Shown: one piece after another, positions 1 through 6,696 of the stretch
Layout: each line of letters begins with the position of its first letter
Position numbering within the stretch: the stretch's first letter is position 1
Origin: Rhodothermales bacterium
Lineage (GTDB): Bacteria; Bacteroidota; Rhodothermia; Rhodothermales; UBA10348
DNA length: 11,652 bases
NCBI GenBank assembly: GCA_013003255.1
Contig: JABDJZ010000606.1
Location: 1 to 11,652 of the forward strand
Direction of reading: 5' to 3'
Translations under genes and position numbers: made by a program
Notes under the pieces: generated by a model
What the model was told of the DNA's origin: nothing
Seen by the model: the letters and a program-made list of their open reading frames with translations, nothing else
Database searches by the model: none

Positions 1-595
1 AGCCGGTATGCGATCCCGTGATGATGAGCGCATCCGATCGGTGCAGCGTCATTCCGTACGCGATGTCGCCGATGTCCAGATCGCCGGTCAGGGCGTGGGA
101 CGCATGCTTCTTCTGGATATCGGTGAAAATGGGAATATGGTCGGCGCCGATCATGTGCCGATACCGGATGGACTCACCGGCACAGGCCTCTGCCATGCCC
201 TTGTCTGAGATGTGGGCATAGGTCCAGCCCTCGGCGCGGACAAAATCGCAGCCCGCGGCCAGCGCCACGGCCAGCGCAGTACGATTGCCCTGAAACAGAA
301 TCTGGATCCCCACAGGAAGACGACTCGCGCGACGTTTCACGGCCCGCGCCACGCGGGTCATGAAGGCGGCAATCTCCGGCCCCATCTCGGATTCGTGCAC
401 GCACGGGAAGTCGTGCATGTTCTCGATGATGATGCCGTCCACGCCCCCCTCGACGTAGGCCTCCGCCTCAGCAAAGGCGCGATCGACAGCACTGTCAACG
501 CAGAAAAAGCCGGGGACGCCAGGCGAGGGGCCGGTATGGATGACCCCAATGACGGGGCGCTCGTTGGGGAATAGGTCGTGGAAGTCCTTCTGCAT
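1..595 (-). CDS. BtpA/SgcQ-family TIM-barrel protein (3' end cut by window edge)
   Basis: The reading frame stays open to the left edge, so about 198 residues are present; family members usually have about 260-280, so the C-terminus is missing. Visible family features are an N-terminal strand with PVIGVIHTGPSPGVPGF (compare the usual VIGMVHL..LPG), then GGVDGIIIENMHDFP, GCDFVRAEGWTYAHISDKG, and a late FTDIQKKHASHAL followed by DALIITGSHTG. These match the conserved blocks of BtpA proteins. BtpA was first linked to photosystem I biogenesis in cyanobacteria, but most homologues occur in non-photosynthetic bacteria and their chemistry is unsettled, so no reaction is assigned. I chose the ATG at 595 because the conserved core begins right after it. 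An in-frame ATG at 637 would add 14 unconserved residues, and neither start has a good Shine-Dalgarno. The gene lies downstream of the prenyltransferase on the same strand and may be co-transcribed with it. Confidence 0.82.
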   Translation of the reverse strand, partial: MQKDFHDLFPNERPVIGVIHTGPSPGVPGFFCVDSAVDRAFAEAEAYVEGGVDGIIIENMHDFPCVHESEMGPEIAAFMTRVARAVKRRASRLPVGIQILFQGNRTALAVALAAGCDFVRAEGWTYAHISDKGMAEACAGESIRYRHMIGADHIPIFTDIQKKHASHALTGDLDIGDIAYGMTLHRSDALIITGSHTG

Positions 596-666
596 CCGCC
601 TGGTGGGGTTGGCGATAGAGGGGAGAGAGTTCCGCATAAGCCGAGACGGGTTCCGCGGTTCCGCAA

Positions 667-698
667 GCCCCGGCCGCCAGCCGAAATCACGCCGGGGC
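667..698. repeat. Perfect 8-bp GC-rich inverted repeat between prenyltransferase and btpA-like gene
   Basis: GCCCCGGC at 667-674 is the exact reverse complement of GCCGGGGC at 691-698, with a 16-nt spacer. It sits in the gap between the end of the prenyltransferase gene (751) and the start of the BtpA-family gene (595 or 637). In minus-strand RNA it would form an all-G/C stem. No T-run follows, so it is not a standard intrinsic terminator. It could be an attenuator, an mRNA-stabilising stem or an operator, and the sequence alone does not decide between these. Confidence 0.5.
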
Positions 699-750
699 GG
701 CGAGGATGTTCAACCGCCACCAACCGGCAAGCCAAGCACCACCCTCAGCT

Positions 751-1731
751 TCAGCCACCAGCCAGCAACGGAAGCAGCGCCAGCCCGCCGAGCATGGTGA
801 GCTTGGTCCAGAGGCTGATGCGCGCATAGGTCTCCCTCGGGTGAATGCCTCTTGGCCACAGGGCCCGCGCTGCAAGGCCGAGCGGCAGTCCAACAAGTCC
901 CAGCGCCGCCAGCGCCGCCAAAACCTCCGCGTCAATCACCACAAGGAAGGTGACAAGGCCGAACGGGATCAGCGCTAGGGTAGCCCGCGCCAACCGGTCT
1001 GCGGCGCCCGGCCGGATGACGGCCAGCGTCGAACAGCCAAAGATCTCGTCGCCCTTGACGTCTTCCAGGTCCTTAATGACCTCTCGGAACAGGGAGGTCG
1101 CGAACGCAAAGGCAGCATAGCCCCACACCAGGATGGTGACAGGCCGAAGGGAGTCCACGTGCAGTCCTGGCCTTTCGGCGTAGAAAACCAGCAACGGAAT
1201 CAGGGCGGACAGCACCGAGACCACCAGGTTTCCGATGACGGGTTTGCACTTGAGGCCGTAGGCATAGGCCAGCAGTCCTGCCCCGGAGAGCGGGAAAACC
1301 GCCTCCCACCACTCGAACCCCGTGGTCCACAGGAGGGGGATCAGGGCGAGGGCGGATGCGACGAAGAGGAACATCGCAAGCCGGTTTGCGCCGTCGGCCG
1401 AAATCAGCCGGCCCACGTGAACCCGGCCCGGGCGGTTGATCTCATCAATTTTCTGATCCACCAGATCATTGGCCACGTAGCCCGCTGCCGCGATGAGCAT
1501 GGTGCTGATCACCATCACGACAAATCCGGCAGTGCTCACGGCGAACAAGCCTGGCAGTGCGAGATGAGGTTCGATGACCGCGTACCGCACCAGAGACATG
1601 GTGGCGGCGATGATCACCAGGTTGGGCCAACGCAGGAAGCGTAGCCACTGAACCAGGGTCTGTGCGTGTGAGGGAGAGGGTGTGACGGGATCGGCGGGTG
1701 GCTCCAAACAAGATCGGACGATACATCGCAT
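751..1731 (-). CDS. UbiA-family integral membrane prenyltransferase
   Basis: The protein (326 aa from this start) is strongly hydrophobic, with about eight or nine predicted membrane segments. It carries both Asp-rich UbiA motifs: NDLVDQKID (residues 88-96, NDxxDxxxD, followed by EINRP) and DLEDVKGD (221-228). These bind Mg2+-diphosphate and place the active site on the cytoplasmic face. The family transfers a polyprenyl chain to an acceptor such as a quinone-ring precursor, heme, chlorophyllide or glycerol phosphate. Bacteroidota homologues of this shape are often annotated geranylgeranylglycerol-phosphate geranylgeranyltransferase, but the acceptor cannot be read from the sequence. The frame extends upstream to an ATG at 1758, which lies inside the inverted repeat at 1739-1765. 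I prefer ATG 1731; an in-frame TTG at 1707 is also possible. The residues before VQWLRFLRWPN look unconserved. The gene is divergent from korA and upstream of the BtpA-family gene. Confidence 0.85.
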   Translation of the reverse strand: MRCIVRSCLEPPADPVTPSPSHAQTLVQWLRFLRWPNLVIIAATMSLVRYAVIEPHLALPGLFAVSTAGFVVMVISTMLIAAAGYVANDLVDQKIDEINRPGRVHVGRLISADGANRLAMFLFVASALALIPLLWTTGFEWWEAVFPLSGAGLLAYAYGLKCKPVIGNLVVSVLSALIPLLVFYAERPGLHVDSLRPVTILVWGYAAFAFATSLFREVIKDLEDVKGDEIFGCSTLAVIRPGAADRLARATLALIPFGLVTFLVVIDAEVLAALAALGLVGLPLGLAARALWPRGIHPRETYARISLWTKLTMLGGLALLPLLAGG

Positions 1732-1738
1732 TGTGGAA

Positions 1739-1765
1739 ACCAGTATCATCTGCGGCAATACTGGT
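1739..1765. promoter_or_regulatory. Candidate operator: 8-bp inverted repeat in the divergent ubiA-family/korA interval
   Basis: ACCAGTAT (1739-1746) and ATACTGGT (1758-1765) are exact reverse complements separated by 11 nt, so the half-site centres are 19 bp apart, close to two helical turns. The right half also reads ATAC-TG-GTAT. The repeat sits between the likely prenyltransferase start (1731) and the korA start (1818), the usual place for a regulator of divergent genes. On the minus strand a weak TTGCCG-N17-CACAAT promoter-like pair overlaps it. The regulator is unknown and the function is inferred. Confidence 0.45.
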
Positions 1766-1786
1766 ATCTGACGACCTCAACTCAAT

Positions 1787-1809
1787 CCGCGCGGGTCCTG
1801 CGCGCGCGG
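1787..1809 (+). promoter_or_regulatory. GC stem-loop just upstream of the korA start
   Basis: CCGCGCG (1787-1793) pairs perfectly with CGCGCGG (1803-1809) around a 9-nt loop, ending 8 nt before the korA ATG. There is no Shine-Dalgarno in this interval, so if the leader is transcribed the stem would sit where the ribosome must load. It may lower or regulate translation, but short GC stems also arise by chance in GC-rich DNA. Confidence 0.3.
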
Positions 1810-1817
1810 GCACGCTC

Positions 1818-3689
1818 ATGGAGCTCAAGACCGTCGAGTCCATACCCGAGGCTACCATCCTGTTCGCCGGCGACTCCGGCGATGGGATGCAGCTGACCGG
1901 GTCCCAGTTCACGCTCGCGACCGCGTATGCGATGAACGATCTGGCCACGCTGCCGGATTTCCCTGCCGAAATTCGCGCCCCGGCCGGCACCACCTATGGA
2001 GTCAGTGGATTCCAGCTGCACTTTGGCTCGGTCAACATCCAGACTCCGGGCGACGAGGTCGACCTCCTGGTGGCCATGAATCCGGCCGCACTCAAGGTCA
2101 ATCTTGAACGCGTACGAAAGGGTGGCTCCGTTCTGGTCAATACCAGCGCCTTCGACAAGCGGTCGCTGGACCTGGCCGGATATGATGAGAACCCGCTCGA
2201 GAATGATTCTCTGGAAGGCTATCAGCTGATCCGGGTCGAGCTTACGAAGCTCACCCGGGAGGCCTTGAAGGACTCGGACCTCAATCAGAAAGAGATTGAC
2301 CGGTCCAAGAACATGTTTGCGCTCGGCCTGGCGCTTTGGCTGTACTCGCGTCCGGTTGAGCCGGCGGAGCGTTGGATCAGCGCCAAGTTCGCCAAAAAGC
2401 CGGACATCCTGGAGGCCAACCTGCACCTCCTGAAGAAGGGGTACCACTACGGAGAGACCACCGAGCAGTTTGTCTCGCGGTTCGAGGTAGATCCGGCGTC
2501 CCTGGAACCCGGTCGATACCGTGCCATCCAGGGGGTCCACGCCCTGGCGCTGGGCCTGCTGGCCGCTTCCGTGGAGTCCGGTCTTCCGCTCTTCTACGGG
2601 TCCTACCCGATTACCCCTGCATCCGACCTTCTGCACACGCTCAGCCGGTACAAGCAATTTGGCGTGATGACCTTCCAGGCCGAGGATGAGATCGCCGCGG
2701 TCGGCGCCACCATCGGCGCAGCATTCGGCGGATCCCTGGCGGTAACCGGCACGAGTGGCCCCGGCGTGGCGCTCAAGGCAGAGGCCATTGGCCTGGCTCA
2801 CATCATGGAGCTGCCGATGGTAATCGTGAACATGCAGCGCGGCGGGCCTTCCACAGGGCTTCCTACCAAGACGGAGCAGAGTGACCTGCTTCAGGCCATG
2901 TATGGGCGTAACGGCGATTCATCGCTGCCCATCGTGGCTCCGAGCACGCCGGGGGATTGCTTTGAGGCCGCTTACGAGGCTGCCCGCATCGCGGTGACCT
3001 ACATGACGCCAGTCATGTTGCTGTCGGACGGCTACCTGGCCAATGGATCGGCGCCCTGGCTGATTCCTGATCCGGCCGAACTCCCGTCATTCCCGGTTAA
3101 GTTTGCCACGAAGACCAATGCGACCATTGAGGGCGAGGAGGTCTTTCATCCCTATGTCCGGGATCGCGAGACACTGGCGAGGCCCTGGGCAAAACCGGGG
3201 ACGGCCAATCTGGAGCACCGGATCGGCGGACTGGAGAAGCAGGACGAGACCGGCAATGTGTCCTACGACGCGGCCAATCATGAAATGATGACGCGGCTGC
3301 GCGAAGAGAAGACAGACCGGGTCGCGCGAGACCTGCCGCCGCTGGATATCTACGGAGCCAAGGAGGGCGATGTGCTGGTCGTTGGATGGGGATCCACCCG
3401 GGGCTCCATCCAGGCTGCCCTGGACCGTCTGCTCGCCGCGGGTCGATCGGTCGGCGCGGTGCACTTGCGCCACGTGAATCCGTTGCCCCTTGATCTGGAG
3501 GAGATTTGCGGACGCTATCGCGAACTGATCGTGCCTGAGCTCAACAACGGCCAACTGGTGCGCATCCTCAGAGACAAGTACCTGCTGCCGTTCCGCTCAT
3601 TTACCAAGATTCAGGGCCGGCCGTTCATGGCGGGTGAGATCGTCTCCTACGTGGAGTCGGTCATCGACGGAGGACAAGACAATGGCTGA
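1818..3689 (+). CDS. korA: 2-oxoglutarate:ferredoxin oxidoreductase, fused gamma-alpha subunit
   Basis: This 623-aa subunit belongs to the complex that interconverts 2-oxoglutarate plus CoA with succinyl-CoA plus CO2, using ferredoxin and thiamine diphosphate in the cytoplasm. The N-terminal gamma domain (about 10-190) starts with ILFAGDSGDGMQLTGSQF and continues with FPAEIRAPAGTTYGVSGFQ. The alpha pyrimidine-binding domain follows, with YGSYPITPASDLL (Y263-T266-P267) and GTSGPG at 311-316. A C-terminal transketolase-C-like domain carries DVLVVGWGSTRGSIQAAL and VHLRHVNPLPLDL. The fused layout and length are normal for KorA-type proteins. I chose ATG 1818 because conserved sequence starts within 12 residues of it; upstream in-frame sequence to 1698 overlaps the divergent gene and is unconserved. 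The stop overlaps korB by 8 bp, which indicates translational coupling. Substrate choice between 2-oxoglutarate and another 2-oxoacid rests on family resemblance. Confidence 0.93.
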   Translation: MELKTVESIPEATILFAGDSGDGMQLTGSQFTLATAYAMNDLATLPDFPAEIRAPAGTTYGVSGFQLHFGSVNIQTPGDEVDLLVAMNPAALKVNLERVRKGGSVLVNTSAFDKRSLDLAGYDENPLENDSLEGYQLIRVELTKLTREALKDSDLNQKEIDRSKNMFALGLALWLYSRPVEPAERWISAKFAKKPDILEANLHLLKKGYHYGETTEQFVSRFEVDPASLEPGRYRAIQGVHALALGLLAASVESGLPLFYGSYPITPASDLLHTLSRYKQFGVMTFQAEDEIAAVGATIGAAFGGSLAVTGTSGPGVALKAEAIGLAHIMELPMVIVNMQRGGPSTGLPTKTEQSDLLQAMYGRNGDSSLPIVAPSTPGDCFEAAYEAARIAVTYMTPVMLLSDGYLANGSAPWLIPDPAELPSFPVKFATKTNATIEGEEVFHPYVRDRETLARPWAKPGTANLEHRIGGLEKQDETGNVSYDAANHEMMTRLREEKTDRVARDLPPLDIYGAKEGDVLVVGWGSTRGSIQAALDRLLAAGRSVGAVHLRHVNPLPLDLEEICGRYRELIVPELNNGQLVRILRDKYLLPFRSFTKIQGRPFMAGEIVSYVESVIDGGQDNG

Positions 3690-4941
3690 CGACAAGAAGC
3701 CCAGAAAGCCTACGCTGCCTCCCGGAATGGGTGGAAAGTCTGCTGCGGCCGGAGGGAAGCTTCCACCGGGCAAACGACCTGCGCCAACCTTGCCTCCGGG
3801 CAAATCGGCATCGGCCACACTCCCGCCCGGTAAGCGTCCTCCCGCCAAGCTCCCGCCCGGTAAGCGTCCGCCCGGGAAACTTCCGCCCGGTAAGCGTCCG
3901 CCTGGCGCCCGTCCCCCCGGAGTGGGAGGAGACGGTGCATCCGGCCTCACCCGGGCCGACTTCTCCACGGACCAGGACGTCCGCTGGTGTCCCGGCTGTG
4001 GCGACTACGCCATCCTGGCCACGGTGCAACGCCTGATGCCGGAGATCGACACGCCCAAGGAGAATGTGGTGTTCATCAGCGGCATCGGCTGTTCGAGCCG
4101 TTTCCCGTACTACATGAAGACCTACGGCATGCACTCCATCCATGGTCGTGCGCCGACCATCGCGACAGGCCTGAAGGCCTCGCGACCGGAGCTGGACGTG
4201 TGGATCGTGACGGGCGATGGGGATGGATTGTCAATCGGCGGCAACCATCTGATTCACCTGATGCGGCGGAATGTCAACGTCCAGCTGCTGCTCTTCAACA
4301 ACCAGATCTACGGGCTCACCAAGGGGCAGTACAGCCCGACTTCGGAAAAGGGAAAGGTCACCAAGAGCACGCCCTTCGGCTCCATTGACCATCCGTTCAA
4401 TCCCTCGGCGCTCGTCCTGGGCGCGGACGCCACATTCGTGGCGCGGACCATGGACCGGGACCCCAAGCATCTGAAACGGATGCTCAGGGAGACCCACGAC
4501 CACCGCGGCACGGGCTTTCTGGAGATCTACCAGAACTGCAACATCTTCAATGACGGGGCCTTCTTCGAGTACACGGAGAAAGCCACCAAGTCAGATCGAA
4601 CCATCTTTGTCGAAAACGGAAAGCCGCTCGTTTATGCGGGTGGCACGATGGGTCTGCGTCTGAACGGATTGAAGCTGGAGCCCATCGATCTCACCGGAGA
4701 CAAGTGGTCCAAGGATGACTGCCTCGTGCATGACGAGACCAGCGTAGAATTGGCCGGCGTGATTGGGCGCATGTTCCGCGTTGACACCCTGCCACAGCCG
4801 TTCGGCGTGTTCTACCGGGTATCGCGTCCCACGTACGAAGACCAGCTCCATTCCCAGATTCAGGACGTTCTGGACCGTCGCGGAAAGGGAAAACTCGGAG
4901 AACTTCTCAATAGTGGGGACACCTGGGAGGTGTCGGGGTAG
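3682..4941 (+). CDS. korB: 2-oxoglutarate:ferredoxin oxidoreductase, beta subunit, with a repetitive N-terminal extension
   Basis: This catalytic beta subunit binds thiamine diphosphate and a [4Fe-4S] cluster and pairs with KorA. The core starts near residue 89. WCPGCG gives C103 and C106; with C137 (GIGCSS) and C286 (YQNC) these are the four cluster cysteines expected in the family. The ThDP/Mg motif is GDGDGLSIGGNH at 178-189, followed by LLLFNNQIYGLTKGQYSPTS. The protein has 419 aa; the usual beta subunit has about 340. The difference is residues 1-88, a Pro/Gly/Lys-rich low-complexity arm with LPPG at 12, 27, 37, 47, 57 and 67, in exact ten-residue register from 27 to 76. A clear Shine-Dalgarno GGAGGA (3669-3674) precedes ATG 3682 and supports this start and therefore the extension. 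The start overlaps the korA stop. Confidence 0.93.
   Translation: MADDKKPRKPTLPPGMGGKSAAAGGKLPPGKRPAPTLPPGKSASATLPPGKRPPAKLPPGKRPPGKLPPGKRPPGARPPGVGGDGASGLTRADFSTDQDVRWCPGCGDYAILATVQRLMPEIDTPKENVVFISGIGCSSRFPYYMKTYGMHSIHGRAPTIATGLKASRPELDVWIVTGDGDGLSIGGNHLIHLMRRNVNVQLLLFNNQIYGLTKGQYSPTSEKGKVTKSTPFGSIDHPFNPSALVLGADATFVARTMDRDPKHLKRMLRETHDHRGTGFLEIYQNCNIFNDGAFFEYTEKATKSDRTIFVENGKPLVYAGGTMGLRLNGLKLEPIDLTGDKWSKDDCLVHDETSVELAGVIGRMFRVDTLPQPFGVFYRVSRPTYEDQLHSQIQDVLDRRGKGKLGELLNSGDTWEVSG
3760..3909 (+). repeat. Five tandem 30-bp units encoding LPPGK decapeptides in korB
   Basis: The units start at 3760, 3790, 3820, 3850 and 3880. The last three are nearly identical over their first 20 bases (CTCCCGCCCGGTAAGCGTCC, with one change in the final unit), while the first two are diverged. 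Each encodes LPPGK followed by five variable residues rich in P, A, K, R and T. The frame is kept throughout. This pattern fits in-frame expansion by slippage or unequal recombination. The copy number may differ between strains. Confidence 0.9.
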
Positions 4942-4949
4942 AAGCGGCC

Positions 4950-4978
4950 TTGTCGAAGTTGGGCCAAGTCCCTACTTT
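4950..4978 (+). promoter_or_regulatory. Weak candidate promoter for rpmE
   Basis: TTGTCG (4950-4955) and TACTTT (4973-4978) are separated by 17 nt in the 90-bp gap between korB and rpmE. The match to the sigma70 consensus is only partial, and it does not fit the Bacteroidota TAnnTTTG -7 element. A transcript from here would include a small GCGCC/GGCGC hairpin (5004-5008 with 5015-5019) before the rpmE start. Read-through from korAB is an alternative way to express the gene. Confidence 0.22.
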
Positions 4979-5031
4979 CTGAAGCTCTACGAAAATCAGA
5001 CGTGCGCCGGCTCAGGCGCGCCAGCAGGATA

Positions 5032-5238
5032 ATGAAGAAGGACACGCACCCCGACTACAACATGATCACGGTGCAGCTTGCAGACGGGACTTCGTTCCAG
5101 ACGCGCTCCACGATGAAAGGGGACGAGTACAAGTCTGAAGTGGACTCCACGAACCACCCGTTCTACACCGGCAAGCGCCAGTACGTAGACACCGCTGGTC
5201 GTGTTGAAAAGTTCAAGCGGCGTTACGGCAAGAAGTAG
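5032..5238 (+). CDS. rpmE: 50S ribosomal protein L31, cysteine-free (C-) form
   Basis: This 68-aa protein of the large ribosomal subunit begins MKKDTHPDYNMITVQL and carries the family signatures TRST, HPFYTGK and VDTAGRVEKFKRRYG. The zinc-binding cysteines of the classical form (E. coli C16, C18, C37, C40) are absent; the aligned positions are L16, D18, D38 and N41. It is therefore a zinc-independent C- type, although its length is closer to the L31 type A than to the longer type B. I chose ATG 5032 because family members begin MKK.xHP; an upstream ATG at 5002 would add ten Arg-rich residues. Many bacteria with both forms use the C- form under zinc limitation through Zur. No second copy or obvious Zur box is visible here, so it may be the only L31. 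Confidence 0.93.
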   Translation: MKKDTHPDYNMITVQLADGTSFQTRSTMKGDEYKSEVDSTNHPFYTGKRQYVDTAGRVEKFKRRYGKK

Positions 5239-5260
5239 CCGGCACCGCACCTACAGCCTT

Positions 5261-5304
5261 GGGAAGGGCGGTCTGCTGGACGCGGATCGCCCTTTTCCTG
5301 TTTT
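5261..5304 (+). terminator. Likely intrinsic terminator after rpmE
   Basis: AAGGGCG (5264-5270) pairs with CGCCCTT (5288-5294), extendable by G-T wobbles, and the stem is followed by a T-rich tract (TTTTCCTGTTTT within 5293-5304). The loop can fold a further small GTC/GAC pair. It starts about 25 bp after the rpmE stop and ends 12 bp before the deoA start, so it should separate rpmE from deoA. The broken T-run means termination may be partial. Confidence 0.6.
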
Positions 5305-5316
5305 CGGACCTCGCGG

Positions 5317-6642
5317 ATGAATGTTGTTGAGAGCATACGGTTGAAGCGCGACGGCGGGGAGGTCTCGCCGGAGGACCTGCGGGAGTTGGTACTGGCCTAC
5401 ACCCGGGGTGATGTGCCGGACTACCAGGTGAGTGCGTTTCTGATGGCGGCGTTTCTCAACGGCATGACGGATGCCGAGACGGACACGCTGGTGGACGCCA
5501 TGCTGCGGTCCGGTGAGGTTCTGGACCTCGAAGCCATACCCGGGGCCAAGATTGACAAGCACTCCACCGGAGGCGTCGGAGACAAGATCTCGCTCATCCT
5601 TGCGCCGCTGGTGGCCTGCCTCGGTGTCAACGTCCCGATGATATCCGGGCGCGGTCTTGGCCATTCGGGTGGGACGCTGGACAAACTCGAGTCGATTCCC
5701 GGATTCCGGACCGATCTCTCGGTGGACCGGATGAAAACCCAACTCGGCGACCTGGGCGTGGCCATGATGGGCCAGACGGCCGAGATCGCACCGGCAGACC
5801 GGAAGCTCTATGCACTCCGGGATGTCACCGCCACGGTAGAGTTCATTCCCTTTATCGCGGCGAGCATCATGAGCAAGAAACTGGCCGAGGGGCTGGATGG
5901 GCTGGTGCTTGACGTGAAGGTGGGAGCGGGCGCATTCATGAAGACACCGGCACAGGCCCGCGAGTTGGCCGAGGCACTGGTGAATGTCGGACAACTCAGG
6001 GGATGCCCAACCGTGGCCCTGATGACCGCTATGGACCAGCCGCTGGGGCGGACCATCGGCAACTGGCTGGAGGTCGCCGAGTCTGTGGACGTCCTGCGCG
6101 GGGGTGGCCCCGAGGATGTTCGCACGCTGACCTGCGCCCTGGCCGGTGAAATGCTGACGCTGGGCGGCAGGACTTCCTCTCCGGCCGAGGGGGCAGCGCA
6201 GGCCGCCGAGGCACTGGATGATGGCCGCGCGTGGCAGCGATTCGTGGAGCTTGTGAAGGCTCAGGGCGGAGACGCCGGCGCAATCGAATCACCCTGGGAC
6301 CGCCCTGAACTGGAGCCCGTCGCGTCGGTCGAGGCTCCGCGAGGCGGCTTCGTACAGGCCATCGATGCCTTCCGGCTGGGCGTCGCCAGCGTACGGATGG
6401 GGGCCGGTCGCGCACGGAAAGAGGACAGCGTGGACGCTTTTGCAGGCCTCACCCTCAACAAAAAGGTGGGAGATCCCGTAGGAGAGGGCGAAACGCTGGT
6501 TTTGCTCCACGGATCTGATGCGACGCGCGTCGCAGAGCAGGCCAAGGAAGTTGAAGCAGCGTTCGACATCGGACCAACCCCGGCCAGCGCCGGATCGTTG
6601 ATCCGGGGTCGATTCGACGGGGGCGGCTGGAACGACACCTGA
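5317..6642 (+). CDS. deoA: Thymidine / pyrimidine-nucleoside phosphorylase
   Basis: The enzyme splits thymidine, and possibly uridine and deoxyuridine, with phosphate into the base and (deoxy)ribose 1-phosphate in cytoplasmic pyrimidine salvage. The 441-aa length matches the family (E. coli DeoA about 440). The N-terminal helical domain is followed by the phosphate-binding loop KHSTGGVGDK (81-90), then the family signature around SGRGLGHSGGTLDKLES (110-126), and the base-binding segment LRDVTATVEFIPFIAASIMSKK with R168, S183 and K187. All expected catalytic positions appear intact. A C-terminal PYNP-type domain ends the protein. Start ATG 5317 gives the conserved N-terminus with no obvious Shine-Dalgarno; ATG 5321 is out of frame. 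Whether it is thymidine-specific or a broader pyrimidine phosphorylase cannot be told from sequence. It appears to be a single-gene unit between the rpmE terminator and the pspA promoter region. Confidence 0.93.
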   Translation: MNVVESIRLKRDGGEVSPEDLRELVLAYTRGDVPDYQVSAFLMAAFLNGMTDAETDTLVDAMLRSGEVLDLEAIPGAKIDKHSTGGVGDKISLILAPLVACLGVNVPMISGRGLGHSGGTLDKLESIPGFRTDLSVDRMKTQLGDLGVAMMGQTAEIAPADRKLYALRDVTATVEFIPFIAASIMSKKLAEGLDGLVLDVKVGAGAFMKTPAQARELAEALVNVGQLRGCPTVALMTAMDQPLGRTIGNWLEVAESVDVLRGGGPEDVRTLTCALAGEMLTLGGRTSSPAEGAAQAAEALDDGRAWQRFVELVKAQGGDAGAIESPWDRPELEPVASVEAPRGGFVQAIDAFRLGVASVRMGAGRARKEDSVDAFAGLTLNKKVGDPVGEGETLVLLHGSDATRVAEQAKEVEAAFDIGPTPASAGSLIRGRFDGGGWNDT

Positions 6643-6696
6643 CGTTCGGCAGCACTGGTCGATCCCACCCTCCCGGGCTTCCGGACGCGGTGTCTA

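Noticed and set aside
1782..2801. Long (339-codon) open frame on the minus strand inside korA.
   Set aside because: It lacks any family resemblance and lies fully opposite a well-conserved gene; long antisense frames are common in GC-rich DNA.
3597..3968. Antisense frame with GGRLPGG-type repeats opposite korB.
   Set aside because: It is the mirror image of the LPPGK-coding repeats; the sense frame has the conserved KorB core, a strong ribosome site and the operon context.
5002..5031. Ten-residue N-terminal extension of L31.
   Set aside because: Family proteins begin with MKK.xHP, which starts at 5032; the extension is not conserved.
6643..6690. Terminator after deoA around CCCGGG and TCCGGA palindromes.
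   Set aside because: These are short restriction-site-like palindromes with no stable stem and no T-run.
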